Shown piece after piece: positions 1 through 11,329 of a stretch of 64,000 nt of DNA; the stretch's first letter is position 1; each line of letters begins with the position of its first letter. Location of the stretch: the NCBI RefSeq assembly GCF_019649055.1, contig NW_026570294.1, forward strand, positions 558,001 through 622,000, written 5' to 3'. A model generated the notes under the pieces. It saw nothing but the letters and a program-made list of their open reading frames with translations. It was not told the DNA's origin and made no database searches. The position numbers were made by a program, and so were the translations under genes. This DNA comes from Paramacrobiotus metropolitanus. Taxonomy: Eukaryota; Tardigrada; Eutardigrada; Parachela; Macrobiotidae.

Positions 1-101
1 TATATTACAAAGCCGAAGGACATCGTAGAATACTGTTCTTCCCTCGAAATTGTTGCAGTTAACCCAGTGCATTTGTAGGTAAACCGAAAATAATTTGGCA
101 C

Positions 102-599
102 ATGACATGCTTCCACCGTGATAACTTTCCCGCAGTTATCAATGATACGGAAGCGAGTATAGCGCCCACAACCCGAAATAACAAAGTAACGACTTGGAAC
201 GGTGCGCAGGAATTTCACTTTTCTTCGTGGGCGAATGTCACACCCGACCAGCAGCACAAATTAAGTGGACTACGAGAAATCCAATTCCGGAAATCCGTAA
301 TCTTAGCTGATACCGCTACACGAGAAGCTTATCATGCGCAGAAGTTGGCCTTTATCCACGCCAATCGAGGTCGCGATGCTGAGTATGCCATCGAGGATAT
401 CATTGCAACGCCGGGCTACATACGCAGCTTGACGGCGGTGACGTCCTTCGCCAGTGGTTGTTGTTACTGTTGCTTGTACATATTCATAGTGGTTTCGTTA
501 TTGTTGTATCCCTGGCTGGCGTTTGCACCGTGCTGCGTTCAGTCGGTCGAATTTCGGCACGTTTTCAAAGTGTCGATCAACAATGCTGTACAAGAATAA
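102..599 (+). CDS. Putative single-pass membrane protein, family not recognised
   Basis: An open frame of 165 codons starts at an ATG and ends at a TAA. Residues 1-110 are polar and contain two possible N-glycosylation sites (NDT near residue 14, NVT near 45). A charged stretch around 55-105 looks helical. One strongly hydrophobic segment (about residues 112-145, Cys-rich at its start) would be a membrane anchor. The tail is short. I recognise no domain. An acceptor-like AG lies upstream, so this may be the last exon of a gene that begins outside the window. It could also be a chance frame; the length and the clean polar/hydrophobic split are the only support. Confidence 0.35.
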   Translation: MTCFHRDNFPAVINDTEASIAPTTRNNKVTTWNGAQEFHFSSWANVTPDQQHKLSGLREIQFRKSVILADTATREAYHAQKLAFIHANRGRDAEYAIEDIIATPGYIRSLTAVTSFASGCCYCCLYIFIVVSLLLYPWLAFAPCCVQSVEFRHVFKVSINNAVQE

Positions 600-2838
600 G
601 ATTTACATAGTTCGTGTGTTTGCTGTGCAAAGTATAGTATTTAAAGAGCATGTTGAATTTTTGTAATTTGATCTACCCAGCGAAGGACCAAGAAAGTGCA
701 TTGGCAAAAAAAACGACGTGTTAATGGCACCCTACTGCAATCCTTTTCTAACGCCGGCATCAGTTTGTACCGTGAGAGGCATCATTGTGCAAAACTATTG
801 CAGTTTCGAGAACCTTCAACCTACATTAGTTTGATTTGCGGTTTTTTCTCAGCTAAATGTTTAATCAAATTCTATGGCCACAGCCATCGGAAGTGACGAA
901 GCCTTAAGCTTAGTTCGAACTTTGGATAGCAAAATAACGGCAGCGAACGTTGCTATAAGAGTGATGCTATAAATTAGATTGATACGAGAATGCTCATACG
1001 TTTACATTAATATGTTTAACCGGACAAGCTACAGACTGCACATAACCAAAATCTTAATTCTCGCAAAAACTTAATACATGAAGGAGAGAATTGGGCAGGC
1101 GGTTAAAGGATGCTACGGGAGAACGACGCTCTTACGAGTTTCTGCTACAGCGAATTAGATTGAAATACAGCGGTGGAATGCGCTGTCTGTGACTTCAACC
1201 GTACCGCGTTCTGATGGTTTTAACGGTGTTTACTTTGTTTTATGATTTTGATGTTGAAACTTCTGAACGATAAGCAAACCAATAAACTATAGCTTTTATT
1301 GCTATACACCAAAATCTTAATTAGCCACCCGATTATATTACTCGTTGCAAAGCAAAAATGCTCTATATCAGCCGAAATGCGCATTACAGATTTAGGTTCG
1401 TGTCAACGTTTGAGATAATTAGTCCATGTTAAAAGTTCGCCGAAGTAAGCTTTACAGCTGGTCCACGGCACGATAACTACGGTCTAGACAACACTAATGT
1501 TGTTCGTTGACAAACGGGCGAACAGCAGCAACTAGCCTGCAGCTTTATTGGCCTTGAATTATCTGCATGGGCGGACTAATTTCCCGTTGAAGCTTTGCAT
1601 ACGGATTGTGGAAAACGAGATAGCATGTTTAATGGCGAATGTCTCGCAATATTGAAAATAACTGTAATGTTTTCAGGCTGAGCGCTTCGTCTCCCAGTAC
1701 GTTCACTACGACTCTCTGACCATCTTCTTAAACGGTCGCGCCAGTTAATGAACGTAGTTCGTATCCTCGTAGAAGGAATCTCAACTCGATTTTTAGCTTT
1801 ATCTTGATTTTCTAGATGGTTTCGGTAAGTTTCTCAATTTTTCTCGACGATCGGTCTGTTGTTGGTCGATAGTTCGACGATAATCAGTTATCGATGGTAA
1901 TGGCCTTGTAACGTATCGTAATCCAATACGAAAAAATTGCGTTCGGTTTTATCACTTTTGATTGAGCTGTCTGTTATTAAAGATAAACAATTGGTTGTTC
2001 AAATCACTGAAAAACAGACGAAATTAATACATGGGGCATTCTGATTGCAAAGTAAAAGAAACGAACGCTGCTTTTGGCATTCGTTTTTGGCATACGCTGC
2101 TTTTGGCAAACCGATCATTAGTACTACATAATTTATTATTATATTCAAGCTTGTACGTACAGACCGCAATTAGTTCCGAATCGTGGGCAGTTAGCCACGC
2201 GGTGGAATTGCTCACCAGAAAGCAACAGCATGACTAATTTACAGTACAAAAAATAAACGTTCAAGTAAAGCGAGTGTTTTCTAATACTGGTGAGTGCTCT
2301 TATTGTTAGTTCCTGCTTTCGTAGTTTAAGCCTAGGATGATTGAGTTACTGTTAAGTGTGCGTTTCATCGACTTTTTAGCGAAACCGTACAAAGACTGAT
2401 CTGTCATCGCCGCCCTCCACGTGTCAGTAGAAAATTTAAATTTGCAGATCATTTCCTGTACAGTTTCGTTGAAAAGTCGAGAAGACGCTTACTCAACAGT
2501 AACTCAATCATCCTACGCTTAAACTACGAAAGCAGGAAACGAACCAATTTTACGCATTTTACGTAAAACCGAACTAATTTTGCGACTAATTAGAGCGCAG
2601 CGATTGCGCAATCCAATACCGTCTTTTCAAATAAATTTGTTAGTTAGTAAACGAGAGAACGCATGGTATTAGCTCTCACCTGGCGGCTGTTCTGCTGCGT
2701 TGAATTTTCTGCTAGTGTATGTTCAAGGTGAAGACCAGCGTTTGGCGCAGTCCTCCGATAAACGTGGCGTTTTATTACTACCGCTGACTGTGTTATGTTA
2801 TGTATAAAGAAGTTAATACAAAGATTAATTCGGCCAGA
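600..2838. other. Intergenic stretch without a supported gene
   Basis: No convincing exon was found on either strand. Notable contents: a segment near 1500-1560 that resembles 4305-4390 (both upstream of copies of the chitin-binding gene first exon), and a fold-back repeat at 2304-2545. The rest is AT-rich and featureless. Confidence 0.5.
2304..2545. repeat. Fold-back (inverted-repeat) element
   Basis: The stretch starting at 2305 (core TCCTGCTTTCGTAGTTTAAG at 2311) recurs in reverse complement ending near 2543, with arms of about 80 bp, several mismatches and a spacer of about 70 bp. This is the shape of a short palindromic MITE. No clear target-site duplication was found, so the type is open. 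Confidence 0.6.
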
Positions 2839-3837
2839 ATGAAAGCAATCATTATTCTGATCACTTTTGTCGCCGCGGCGCTTTCCAGTCCGGTAAGCTG
2901 CACTAAGGTTAACGTATTATTTAAAAATTAAAACAAAGAGTCAAGCGTTACAGGATTTCTTTCAATGGCGATAAAATAAAAATATTATACAACATAGACA
3001 TAAAAAACAGCATAAAAACAACCGGCAAATTTCGTAATAAACGCAAAAAAGCTTATGAAAGTATTAAAAACGAAAATACACTTTTTAATTTAAACGGCGT
3101 TGGCGACGGAATAAAACCTTCGAGCGGCCCTGCAGAATAAACGCGCCACCAGCGATCAAAACCCCAAGATATGGAAGGCATTATCCGAGAACAGCGGTCA
3201 TGGCAAACTGTCTGCCGCGGATGCGCGCGATCTGTATATTAACGCCAAACCCGGCCAGGATTATCCAAACCTCAGTGGAATTCCCGCTGGCAGATTTGAT
3301 TGCGGATCCGTAAAACCGGGATTTTACGCCGATGTAGATTATCAATGCCAAGGTAAGCATCCGACATATGTTAGATTGTCTGTGCACATGCGTTAAGCTA
3401 GTTTTATTCACAGTTATCCGACGATGTGATATCAACGGCAACCAAACGGCGTACTTGTGCCCCAACATGACGGTATGTACAATTTCGATAACGGCACAAA
3501 AACACAGCCACAACTCAAGTCCACAAGTCACCCACTTAGTGTTGTTGCTTATTTCCCTCTGTGTTGCAATGTTTAGGTTTTTAATCAGATTACGCTGGTC
3601 TGTGACTGGTTCTACAATGTGGACTGTAGCCAAGCCCGGAAGTGGTATAACTACTCCAACAGCCGTTTGTACCAGGGCGCCGATGTGGCGCTGCTGGACA
3701 ATCAAGACCAGATCGATGAGGCGGAACTGGAACCACCAATACCACTTACTGACACATACCACTCGGAGATGGTGGAGTTTCCCACAACGACAGCACAGCA
3801 ACAAGGAACGTTTGCTGTTCCTTTGGAAATGGTCTAA
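2839..3837 (+). CDS. Secreted chitin-binding (CPAP1-like) cuticle protein, copy a
   Basis: Four exons: 2839-2892, 3136-3352, 3414-3472 and 3577-3837. All introns are GT-AG with compatible phases, giving 196 residues. Exon 1 is a signal peptide ending ...LSSP. Exons 2-4 carry one peritrophin-A/type-2 chitin-binding domain with six cysteines: FDCGSV, the Gly-Phe-Tyr-Ala-Asp-Val stretch ending QC, RRCD, YLCPN, then VCDWFYNVDCS. The GxYADxxxxCQ ... FNQ ... VCDWFYNVDC pattern is that of arthropod CPAP1 proteins (established family), which bind chitin in cuticle. The C-terminal 60 residues are acidic and low-complexity, ending PLEMV. Copy b at 23377-24351 has the same exon plan, with an identical 59-nt exon 3. 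Function in cuticle or gut lining is inferred from the family. Confidence 0.85.
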
Positions 3838-4542
3838 ACTCTCTCATCCCGACGGACGAGGATGCCCTGAAACAAATTTGCCGTGCTAAAATTTTATCTA
3901 CGCAGACTACGCAGTATACCGTACAGTGTACATTGGATATTTAAAGAGGAGATTTTATTGGTACTCACGCTTAATCGAATATGTAGTTCTACAATGCAAA
4001 TGCACACCGCAGTTAACTAATCCTCAACTTTCGATTTAGTCATGCGATTGGATTTCGTACTAATCAAGAATATATTACTCAAGACGAACATTACAGAAGT
4101 ATCTGGGTGCTAGTATCGCAATATTATTTTATTTTCTTATGTCTTAATTTTCATTGTCAAGTTCATGTTAAGCGAAACTTTACGTGGGCCGGTGTACGAA
4201 TCTGTATATCGCACTTGTACTACTAATAAATAAATTAGCGCGTGTTTGTTTCGCAAATAATAATCTATAATACGGTGAGAACGCTGGTCTAAACACATTA
4301 TACTGCTCGTTGACAAACGAGCGAACAGCAGCAACTGTCTGCCTGTGGCCTTTTTGGCGGTTCCGACTTCCGCTGGCCTTGAACTGCTTGCCTGCTCACC
4401 GTGTTTTCCAGGCGAAGAAATACCTCCATACATTAACGCCGGCTAGTTAGCGCAGTCTTCTAGTGAATCAGCTTTTATTAATAATCACACACTGTGTTGA
4501 CAAAACCCGGAAAAGGCAGGCTCCAGTGATACTTACGGCAAA

Positions 4543-4596
4543 ATGAAAACAATAATTGCGCTTACCGCTTTTATTGCCTTATTTCTTTCCAATCCG
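4543..4596 (+). pseudogene. Orphan signal-peptide exon of the chitin-binding family
   Basis: Eighteen codons (MKTIIALTAFIALFLSNP) end exactly at a gtaagc donor, the same length, phase and end as exon 1 of the gene at 2839. About 200 bp upstream also resembles the 5' flank of that gene (shared GCGCAGTC... and ACTGTGTT blocks). No chitin-binding exons follow; instead a hAT-like element begins 175 bp downstream. This is best read as a truncated tandem copy. Confidence 0.7.
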
Positions 4597-4771
4597 GTAA
4601 GCAAATAGTGAGTGGACTTTTGACTGCAAACATATATTAGCCGCTACAAAATAAAGATAGTTACAGAAAGCACTTACGAAGTCAAAAACGGTAAAATATT
4701 GCGCAAAAGGTTGTGGCAGGATCATTAAATTGTCGACTTTGAAAAGGTCGGAAATGTCACAAAATGTGCAA

Positions 4772-5358
4772 TAGAGTCCTGCACGAGCAGCAAAAGTGCT
4801 GCTCGGCTCGCTCGTTTCAGCTTTTTGAAACTTTCCGCTCGCTCGCGCCCAAACCGCCGCTCGCTCAACTCGCTCGTTTTCCAATTTTTCGTTGCTTCCG
4901 CTCGCTCAACTCGCTCGTAAATTTATTTTTGCAAATCGGCTCGCTCGTAAGATCGGCAAAAATTTTACGCATCAATTGTTTTGCGCGAATTAATTATACC
5001 AAAATTTTTACCCTTACAAAAACTCAGTACTTAGACCCGAGTCCCAATTGGTCAAGGTAACTTGACCAATTGGGACCGTTAGTAGATCACTTCGCGCGAA
5101 GGAGACGGTGGTTTTAGGCCGTTTTGAGGTCGGTCAACGTAATTTTGCACAGGAATCTCCTCCAGTTCGCACAATGTCAGCCTGTAGGCTCGCGATCGCT
5201 CGCACCCGACCGTCCCGCTTGCTCGGCTCGCTCGCCATTTTTTTTCTGTTGCTCAGCTCGTTCGCAAATTTGCAAAACGATGCCTGCTCGCTCGAAGTGC
5301 TCACGAGCACCGAGCGCTCGTGGGCCGAGCCGAGCGGCTCGGCTCGTGCAGGGCTCTA
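4772..5358. mobile_element. Non-autonomous hAT-like element (587 bp)
   Basis: The terminal inverted repeats are TAGAGTCCTGCACGAGC at the left and TAGAGCCCTGCACGAGC (reverse complement of the right end), 16 of 17 matching. They are flanked by 8-bp direct repeats ATGTGCAA (4764-4771) and ATGTGCAG (5359-5366). An 8-bp duplication and TAGAG ends fit the hAT superfamily (established knowledge). The interior has no transposase frame. It is dominated by GCTCG-type repeats and contains a near-central hairpin. It sits where the body of a duplicated chitin-binding gene would be expected. Confidence 0.8.
5041..5076. repeat. Perfect 16-bp-arm hairpin inside the hAT-like element
   Basis: The left arm GTCCCAATTGGTCAAG is followed by GTAA and the exact reverse complement CTTGACCAATTGGGAC. 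It lies near the middle of the element at 4772-5358. Confidence 0.85.
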
Positions 5359-6082
5359 ATGTGCAGTGCGTTATATGCTGTACTCGTACAGTAAAGATAC
5401 ACTATGCGTTGTAGACCATGGCATCTGTATATCGGCATTACCGCAGTACATTTAATGAACATTTTCCTGACTGTGGTTACTTCTGATCGGTCGTTTTCGT
5501 TACTTCTGATTTCATTTTGAGTTTAACAAATAATTGATCAAATTAATGAAAACAAACGGAAGTAGTAAAGCCGTATTTTGAGTTTGATTGCAACATAAGT
5601 GAAACGAACGCTGCTATAGGCATTCTACACTTACAGTTCAGTACTATGGACAAAATTTAATGCGTTTGATCGAAAGTAATTTAATTTAATGTGCTATAGA
5701 CTCGGCAGTTAACCGGAATCGTACTATAGCTAATTAGCCATGCAATGAATTGTCGAAGAGAAAGCAAGAATGACTAACTCAGCTGAAGGGCACAGTCCAA
5801 AATACTCTGCAGCTCATGCTATTTCAGTTGTTTATTATACAGTATACGTATTACTCGTTGTACCGCGCCTAAAGCAAATTGTAAAGTACAGATTGGCGAA
5901 CTTTCAAATTAAACCCGTGCATTCTAATGCAAATTAAACGGTTTATGGGAAACGGTAAACGTTTCGTAAGGCAAACGTTATAACATATCTGCTTTCCGGC
6001 TCGTTAATGACACCTTCCTGATCTGCAGTACGAAGTACGGTTATCGCCGCGCTCCAGTCGTCACCCGTAAGACCCCTGTGGC

Positions 6083-6683
6083 ACGTTTCGTACCAAAGAA
6101 AAAAAGTGATTCGTTTTTTCTCTCCTTGTAGTCAAAGTAGACACCTGTATACAGGCTGTAGACACCCTGTAGACCTATCGGTAGTCACCTGGTTTCTTAG
6201 GATGTATACAGCGTGTCTACAACGGTGTATACAGGTTGTCTACGGATGTCTACCACTGTATACAGGCAGCCCTTTTTAGGTTCAGCTCGATACTCTGCCT
6301 GTATACACCGGTAGTCATCTCTAGACACCACTGTAGACACCTGGTTTCTTAGACTGTAGACTGTAGTCACCTGGTTTCTTAGGCTTCTTAGGTTTTCTTA
6401 GGATGTATACAGGTAGTCTACAGGGTGTCTACAGATGTCTACCGCTGTATACTGGTAACTCTTCTTAGGTTCAACTCGATACTCTGCCTGTATACACAGC
6501 TAATCATCTGTAGACAGCCCGTAGACACCACTGCAGACATACTGTAGTCACCTGGTTTCTTAGGTTTTCCAGGGATGTATATTCAGGTTGTCTACATGGT
6601 GTCTACAGATTGTCTACAGATGACTACAGTGACTACAGGAAGGAAAAAAAAACGTTCCAATTTTTTTCTTTGGTACGAAACGT
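6083..6683. mobile_element. MITE-like element with 23-bp perfect inverted ends
   Basis: The left end starts ACGTTTCGTACCAAAG followed by seven A. The exact reverse complement ends at 6683 (arms 6083-6105 and 6661-6683). The interior is an array of degenerate, self-complementary words: GTATAC, GTAGAC and GTCTAC, plus ACCTGGTTTCTTAGG at several places. There is no coding frame. I could not find a target-site duplication, so the superfamily is open. Confidence 0.7.
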
Positions 6684-8209
6684 TTCATATATAGCTCACC
6701 ATGAGCGTAGCATGACTAGACACATTTATCGGAAGATGCCCATTCTGTTTCTAAACCTGATTTTAGTTTCGGTCTTTCGCCCGTTTGTACGGGACGTACT
6801 AATAAAGTTAGGCCTGCGATCTGGCCGCACAGTGAACTGGTGTTTCTCGTTCTGCTAATCGTAAGCATAGCTGCTTCGTGACCTCGCATCCTTTTCCAAC
6901 CTGAACAGTCGATTGCTCCCTGGAAGCGCTGTATAAGCAGTTCCAGTTGAGATGCTTTAAGAGCATCGTTTTAGTATGTACAGAGTAATAGTGAATTGGC
7001 GAAACAGGTGTAAGTTGATGGTTCGAAGTCGAAAGTCCCACTTAGACTTAAAAGGTGTAATCTGCATTCAGTATTTTCCTGCTTTTGATCATGTTACGAG
7101 TAGCACTCTAATCATTGCACACGAGAGCACGGACAGATAAGCCGAATCCTGCGCTGGAATTGAAGCGAGCTGACAGTGTACGGAGTCTGCGGACATTGGA
7201 CAATAATTCTAGAACGACACATAACTGCGTCATTAGCGACAGTTAAACGTTTGTGGTGTCAGCTGAACGCTAAACGTTTAGAACTTTAGATTAAGCAAAC
7301 ATTTTTTATACGGTGTACACAGTTTAACTGCTGTAATAAAATAAAATCAGCCCAACGTTTATCCAGTACTTGCTCGTTCTTCGCTTTTTTTGTTTTGCTC
7401 ATCTGTGGCAGACGGCCAATTACTGATGGCTCTAATGTGCAACTTCTTCCTTCGTTTTGCGGTCTTCCGTATTCTTGTCGGTTTTTCAGGGCTTTACCTG
7501 CTTCAGTAATGGATTGTTATTGCAGCTCAAATTTACTCCACCATGACGACTAGAGTGTTGTCTTTGCAATGGTATTGCGCAATCGCTTTCTAGAATAAAA
7601 ATGCTATGCTAGCGCACATTCGGATTTCTTAGCAAGATTAAATTCTTTGACAGTGGTTTTAGTGCAGTCAATCATCAAAAACAATGCACCTCTTATTATT
7701 TCATGCGAATCGGTCACGCAGCCATCATGTGACTGATGCGAGTAGAACATTTTTCCCATCCCAAAATGGGAGCACATTTCCGGAACGGCAAGTCATTTTG
7801 TCAGCTGGAAATCAATTTTGCCTGAGTAATTTACGTTATGCTGCGTAATGGCAATCACATTAGTAACAGGAGACACCTTCATTTGAATCGTAATTTATCT
7901 TTTTGCAGGCGGGCTGATTTACTGCACAATTCAGTGATTGATTCAGTGTTTTCCTTTACAATAATTAGTACCGAATAACGCGCTTCATTTGCGCGGCCCA
8001 GCGAGATACTTACTATATTACACAGTCATACTTTAAAAATTCAAGCGAGCCTCCTCAAATAATAGAGTCGCATTTTAGCTGGATTAACGCTACTACTCCC
8101 TGTGTGGTGTTACCGTGACGAGGCTCTTTCAGCGTACGCGTGCAAATATAGTTGCTGACCGTACCATACATTTGAATATTAATAGTGTACGGCTAGTGAG
8201 AACAGCGAC

Positions 8210-9801
8210 TTGTTCTGCAAAATGTTGTCTAGCATTACCAACGCGACGGTCTTTTATCCCCGTCTTAACCAAACATTTGTTCGTGAATGGGAGAAACGTG
8301 TTCCGGGAACGGGCGCATGGAGTGCCAGCGCAATAGCTAGCGCCGACTTATTTTACGTTGTATGCTATCCGTTCTTGTTAGCCTTGTGCACAATCGGAAA
8401 CACACTGAATCTCACCGTTCTAATAAGCGAAAAAAGGAAGACCAGTACCAACTGCTACATGACCGCCCTTGCGGTTGGCGATCTTGTGTTTGTGTAAGAC
8501 ACGCTCCTTCGAACATATACAAAACATACGTTTGCTTGGTTAGGTTAGAAGCATGATATGCTCCTATAAATATCTGTACATGGCTTTGCTTTTATTTTTT
8601 TCTTTATGAAAGAATGTGAAATCTGCACAGCGTGACGCATCACAAAGAAATTATCCCTAGGTGGTCACATTTGCTACGCTACCACAAAACAGCCATTCGG
8701 ATTCTGAAGATTTCGTACGACGAGATGGCAGCCGCAGCGGTTTATCCCTATATCTACTATGCGCAGAAATGGAGTGTGTTTTTCTGCGACTGGTACGATA
8801 AATAAGAAAAACGTTTGTGCAGAGTGTGTTTGATATGATGATAAAGAACGGCAGATTCTATCCAAATTAGCCGACTCGTGCACGCGGGGACATAATATTG
8901 TGTTTCATAAAAGCTTAGTACTAGTGTGGCACGTTTTATCAGGAAATTGCTCGGTTGCTCTCTTCCGCAGGGTACTGATGGCGTTTTCCGTGGAGCGACT
9001 TATTGCCGTTGCCAAACCGCTGCTTTTTAAATGGATACTGCGACCGTCAACTGCCCGGTGTATAATAGTGCCTCTATGCGTCTTAGCCGGCATTCTGCAA
9101 GTTGAGCGCTTTATCACCGAGTATGTTCGCTACACCAACAATCTCTCTCCGGTTTACTTTCCTAAATGGTTAGTCCAGTGGGCAGATGTCGTATGGGATA
9201 TAGAAGTACGTACTGGGAGCCTTGTAATATTTTTGCTCGCCTTCTATTTTCACCTTGTTCTTTACAGTTAGCGGCAACATTCTTTAGCTTTCTCTGTCTG
9301 CTGATGATTGACAGTTGCCTAATAATGACAATCCAACGCCAGGAAAAATCGGAAGTCGGCAGATTACGATCCGTTCAAACCCATTCGAATAAGCAACATC
9401 GAAGCAGCAATATTGTCCTGCTAGCTGACGTTGGACTGTATCTTTTCTACTCGTTCCCCAGCATCGTTTTCTCGTGTCTTATTGTGGCGGACAGTTATGA
9501 GGTGTTCTACTTCCACGCATCAGCACAGATTGTCAGCAACCGCATCTGCGCAACTCTTCTGCAGTGTAATTATTCGCTGAGATTTTATCTCTATCTGATG
9601 GTCAGCAAGAAATACAGAAAAGATTTTACGCGGGTGTTTCGGCCTGTCTGCTGTCGTCCTTGGATTAGACCATACTGGAACATCCTTCGAGAATCTCTGC
9701 CCAGCTGCTGTATCATCTGCAATCCAAGGTCTTCGTACTCTGTTAGCTTGCCTTCCGGTATTAACGGGAAACCAGCGAAATGGGCGTCTTGTTTAAGGTA
9801 G
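8210..9801 (+). CDS. FMRFamide-receptor-like rhodopsin-class GPCR, copy 1 (tail cut by a stop)
   Basis: Exons: 8210-8493, 8661-8792, 8971-9205 and 9268-9801, giving 394 residues. An alternative start is 8222. Every junction matches the paralogue at 25493-34954, and exon 2 is 132 nt in both. Visible features: N-glycosylation sites in the N-terminus; TM1 with GN (CTIGNTLNL); TM2 with ALAVGDL; TM3 VYPYIYYAQKW... ending in ERLIAV instead of DRY; TM6 with DVGLYLFYSFP; and a TM7 CNYSLRFYLYLM followed by KKYRKDF in place of NPxxY and helix 8. The pattern is closest to FMRFamide receptors. The frame ends at TAG 9799-9801, but the same frame stays open to 9960 with residues conserved in a relic at 19873. 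Ligand unknown. Copy 1 may encode a shortened receptor or be in early decay. Confidence 0.72.
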
Positions 9802-9960
9802 AAAACCGGAAAATCCCTGAGTACGTCGACAGTAATGACGCAAACTGATTTTGCAGGGATCTACGGAAATTCAATACTTATGACGGCCGGATCGGTGCCA
9901 GTGAAGAACATCGCTGTACAAATCTTGGACAATCCGCGAAGGCGGAGTAAGAGTGTGTAA
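9802..9960 (+). pseudogene. Conserved receptor C-tail cut off by an in-frame TAG
   Basis: Fifty-two codons in the same frame as exon 4 of the GPCR, starting right after TAG 9799-9801 and ending RRRSKSV-stop. They align with 19873-20022 (shared SLSTS, LMT, SVP, LD-PR-RSKSV-stop). The first part also aligns with the tail of copy 2 (SSSASTVTTQ). The tail is therefore ancestral coding sequence. It is now untranslated unless there is read-through or a sequence error. Confidence 0.65.
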
Positions 9961-11329
9961 TCGTAATCCACCGAGTTATTATTAGTAATAATGTATTGCA
10001 CACAGTAACAGAAAGGTAATAATTTATAATCTTTCGTTTTACGGCCGGGGATATCTTATTCTTAGTACACCATTTAGTTTTTGCCTTTCCGGCCTTTTTA
10101 TGACTCTTTTACTTTTCCTGTTTTCCTGTTGTTGCAAAGCTTGAGCAAAGCCAGTTCGGTTATTTAGGAAACTGAAGAGTTTTCCAATGGTTTCAGTTGA
10201 TGGAAACAACAGTAAGCGGTAGACAGCTTAAATTACAGTTCCGCTTATGGGAAGCGTTTGCACACGTTTATGGGAATGGTGTCATAACTGCAGCAGTCGA
10301 ATTCCGTATGCGAAACAAATGAAGACTATAATATTTTTTCCTTTACCGATGTTCACCGCCATGCTTTGGGTCGCTTTGCCTTTGAAACTCTCTGATTAGG
10401 TCAGCAGCCCACCGACGTAATAATGCCAGAACACACAGAAAAAAATGAGTGGCACTTTTAAAGAAATTAAGCAAACGTTAAAAATGTAGGTTGTTAAAAG
10501 ACAATCATCGAAGTGATTTTCACTGATTGCTTTAATAGCCGTGATAACGAAATTAATACTTTATAATATACTTCTACACGTTATGTTCAGGCAAATCGTC
10601 TTATCTTGGGAATTGTTGAGCAGTTTTCGATATCTGTTTCTATTTTGAGAGGGAATAATAACATGAAGGCGGTATTACGTATAAAAAGGACTTGATTAAT
10701 AATCTTTGCGGAAAGCCACAGCGGATTTTGGTGGTGGCAGTCGAGTCATGGTGACAATCGTTATGCTTAACGCAGCAGCTTCTCGCCGCCGTCTGCAGTG
10801 GAATTCAAAGGAGAAGTGTATTATGCGTATTTCGCCGGTAAAGAATCCACTCATATGTATATTCTGCTGCACATAAATGGGTTTGCATGAATTGCAGATA
10901 AGCAGTTTGCTTTAACATCACTAAAGATAATTTACCATATCTACGTGCTATCACAGTTTAATTAATGAAACCAAAACTCAGTGCTAGCTACTTTTACTTC
11001 CTAACTTGCAACTGCGGATTCACATCTGCCGCATTTGTGCGGGTTGTATTTTTGTAATGAAAATCTTACACACGCCGCAAAAGCTAAATTAGTTAGAACG
11101 TTGAAGGAAAAGTGGAAACGTACTAAGTTTATTCAAACAGGACATTGTTTCTCTGCAGATTTGAAGTTAGACAACGTTACAGCAGCCAAAACGACTCAAT
11201 ATCAAGCTACTGCAATAAGATTAAGCATAAAACCACGAAATAACAATGACTGTACACGAGGGAACGTCGTAAACCGGGCTCCCCTGGCCACAGGGATGCA
11301 AAACAAATGGCGGGCCAACTGCAACCGGT
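9961..11329. other. Intergenic, with a relic of the 4TM gene
   Basis: It contains the relic at 10226-10317 (listed separately). The remainder to 11329 shows no supported exon. Confidence 0.5.
10226..10317 (-). pseudogene. Relic of the four-transmembrane gene (3' part)
   Basis: Two blocks, AATTACAGTTCCGCTTATGG (10231) and CAGTCGAATTCCGTATGCGAAAC (10293-10315), closely match the 3' end and an internal segment of the minus-strand 4TM gene (20236-20270 and 20442-20464). The roughly 170 bp between them in the intact gene is missing. It lies just downstream of a GPCR tail, as the intact gene does at 20236. Confidence 0.65.

Larger units (their letters stand above)
3838..8209. other. Repeat-rich intergenic region
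   Basis: This holds an orphan first exon (4543-4596), a hAT-like element (4772-5358) and a 600-bp inverted-repeat element (6083-6683), listed separately. Outside these I see no exon that can be supported. The stretch 6690-8209 holds nothing recognised. Confidence 0.5.

Noticed and set aside
4880-5360. Frames rich in Arg/Ser/Ala within the GCTCG repeats
   Set aside because: They are a product of the GCTCG repeat inside the hAT-like element, open in several frames at once.
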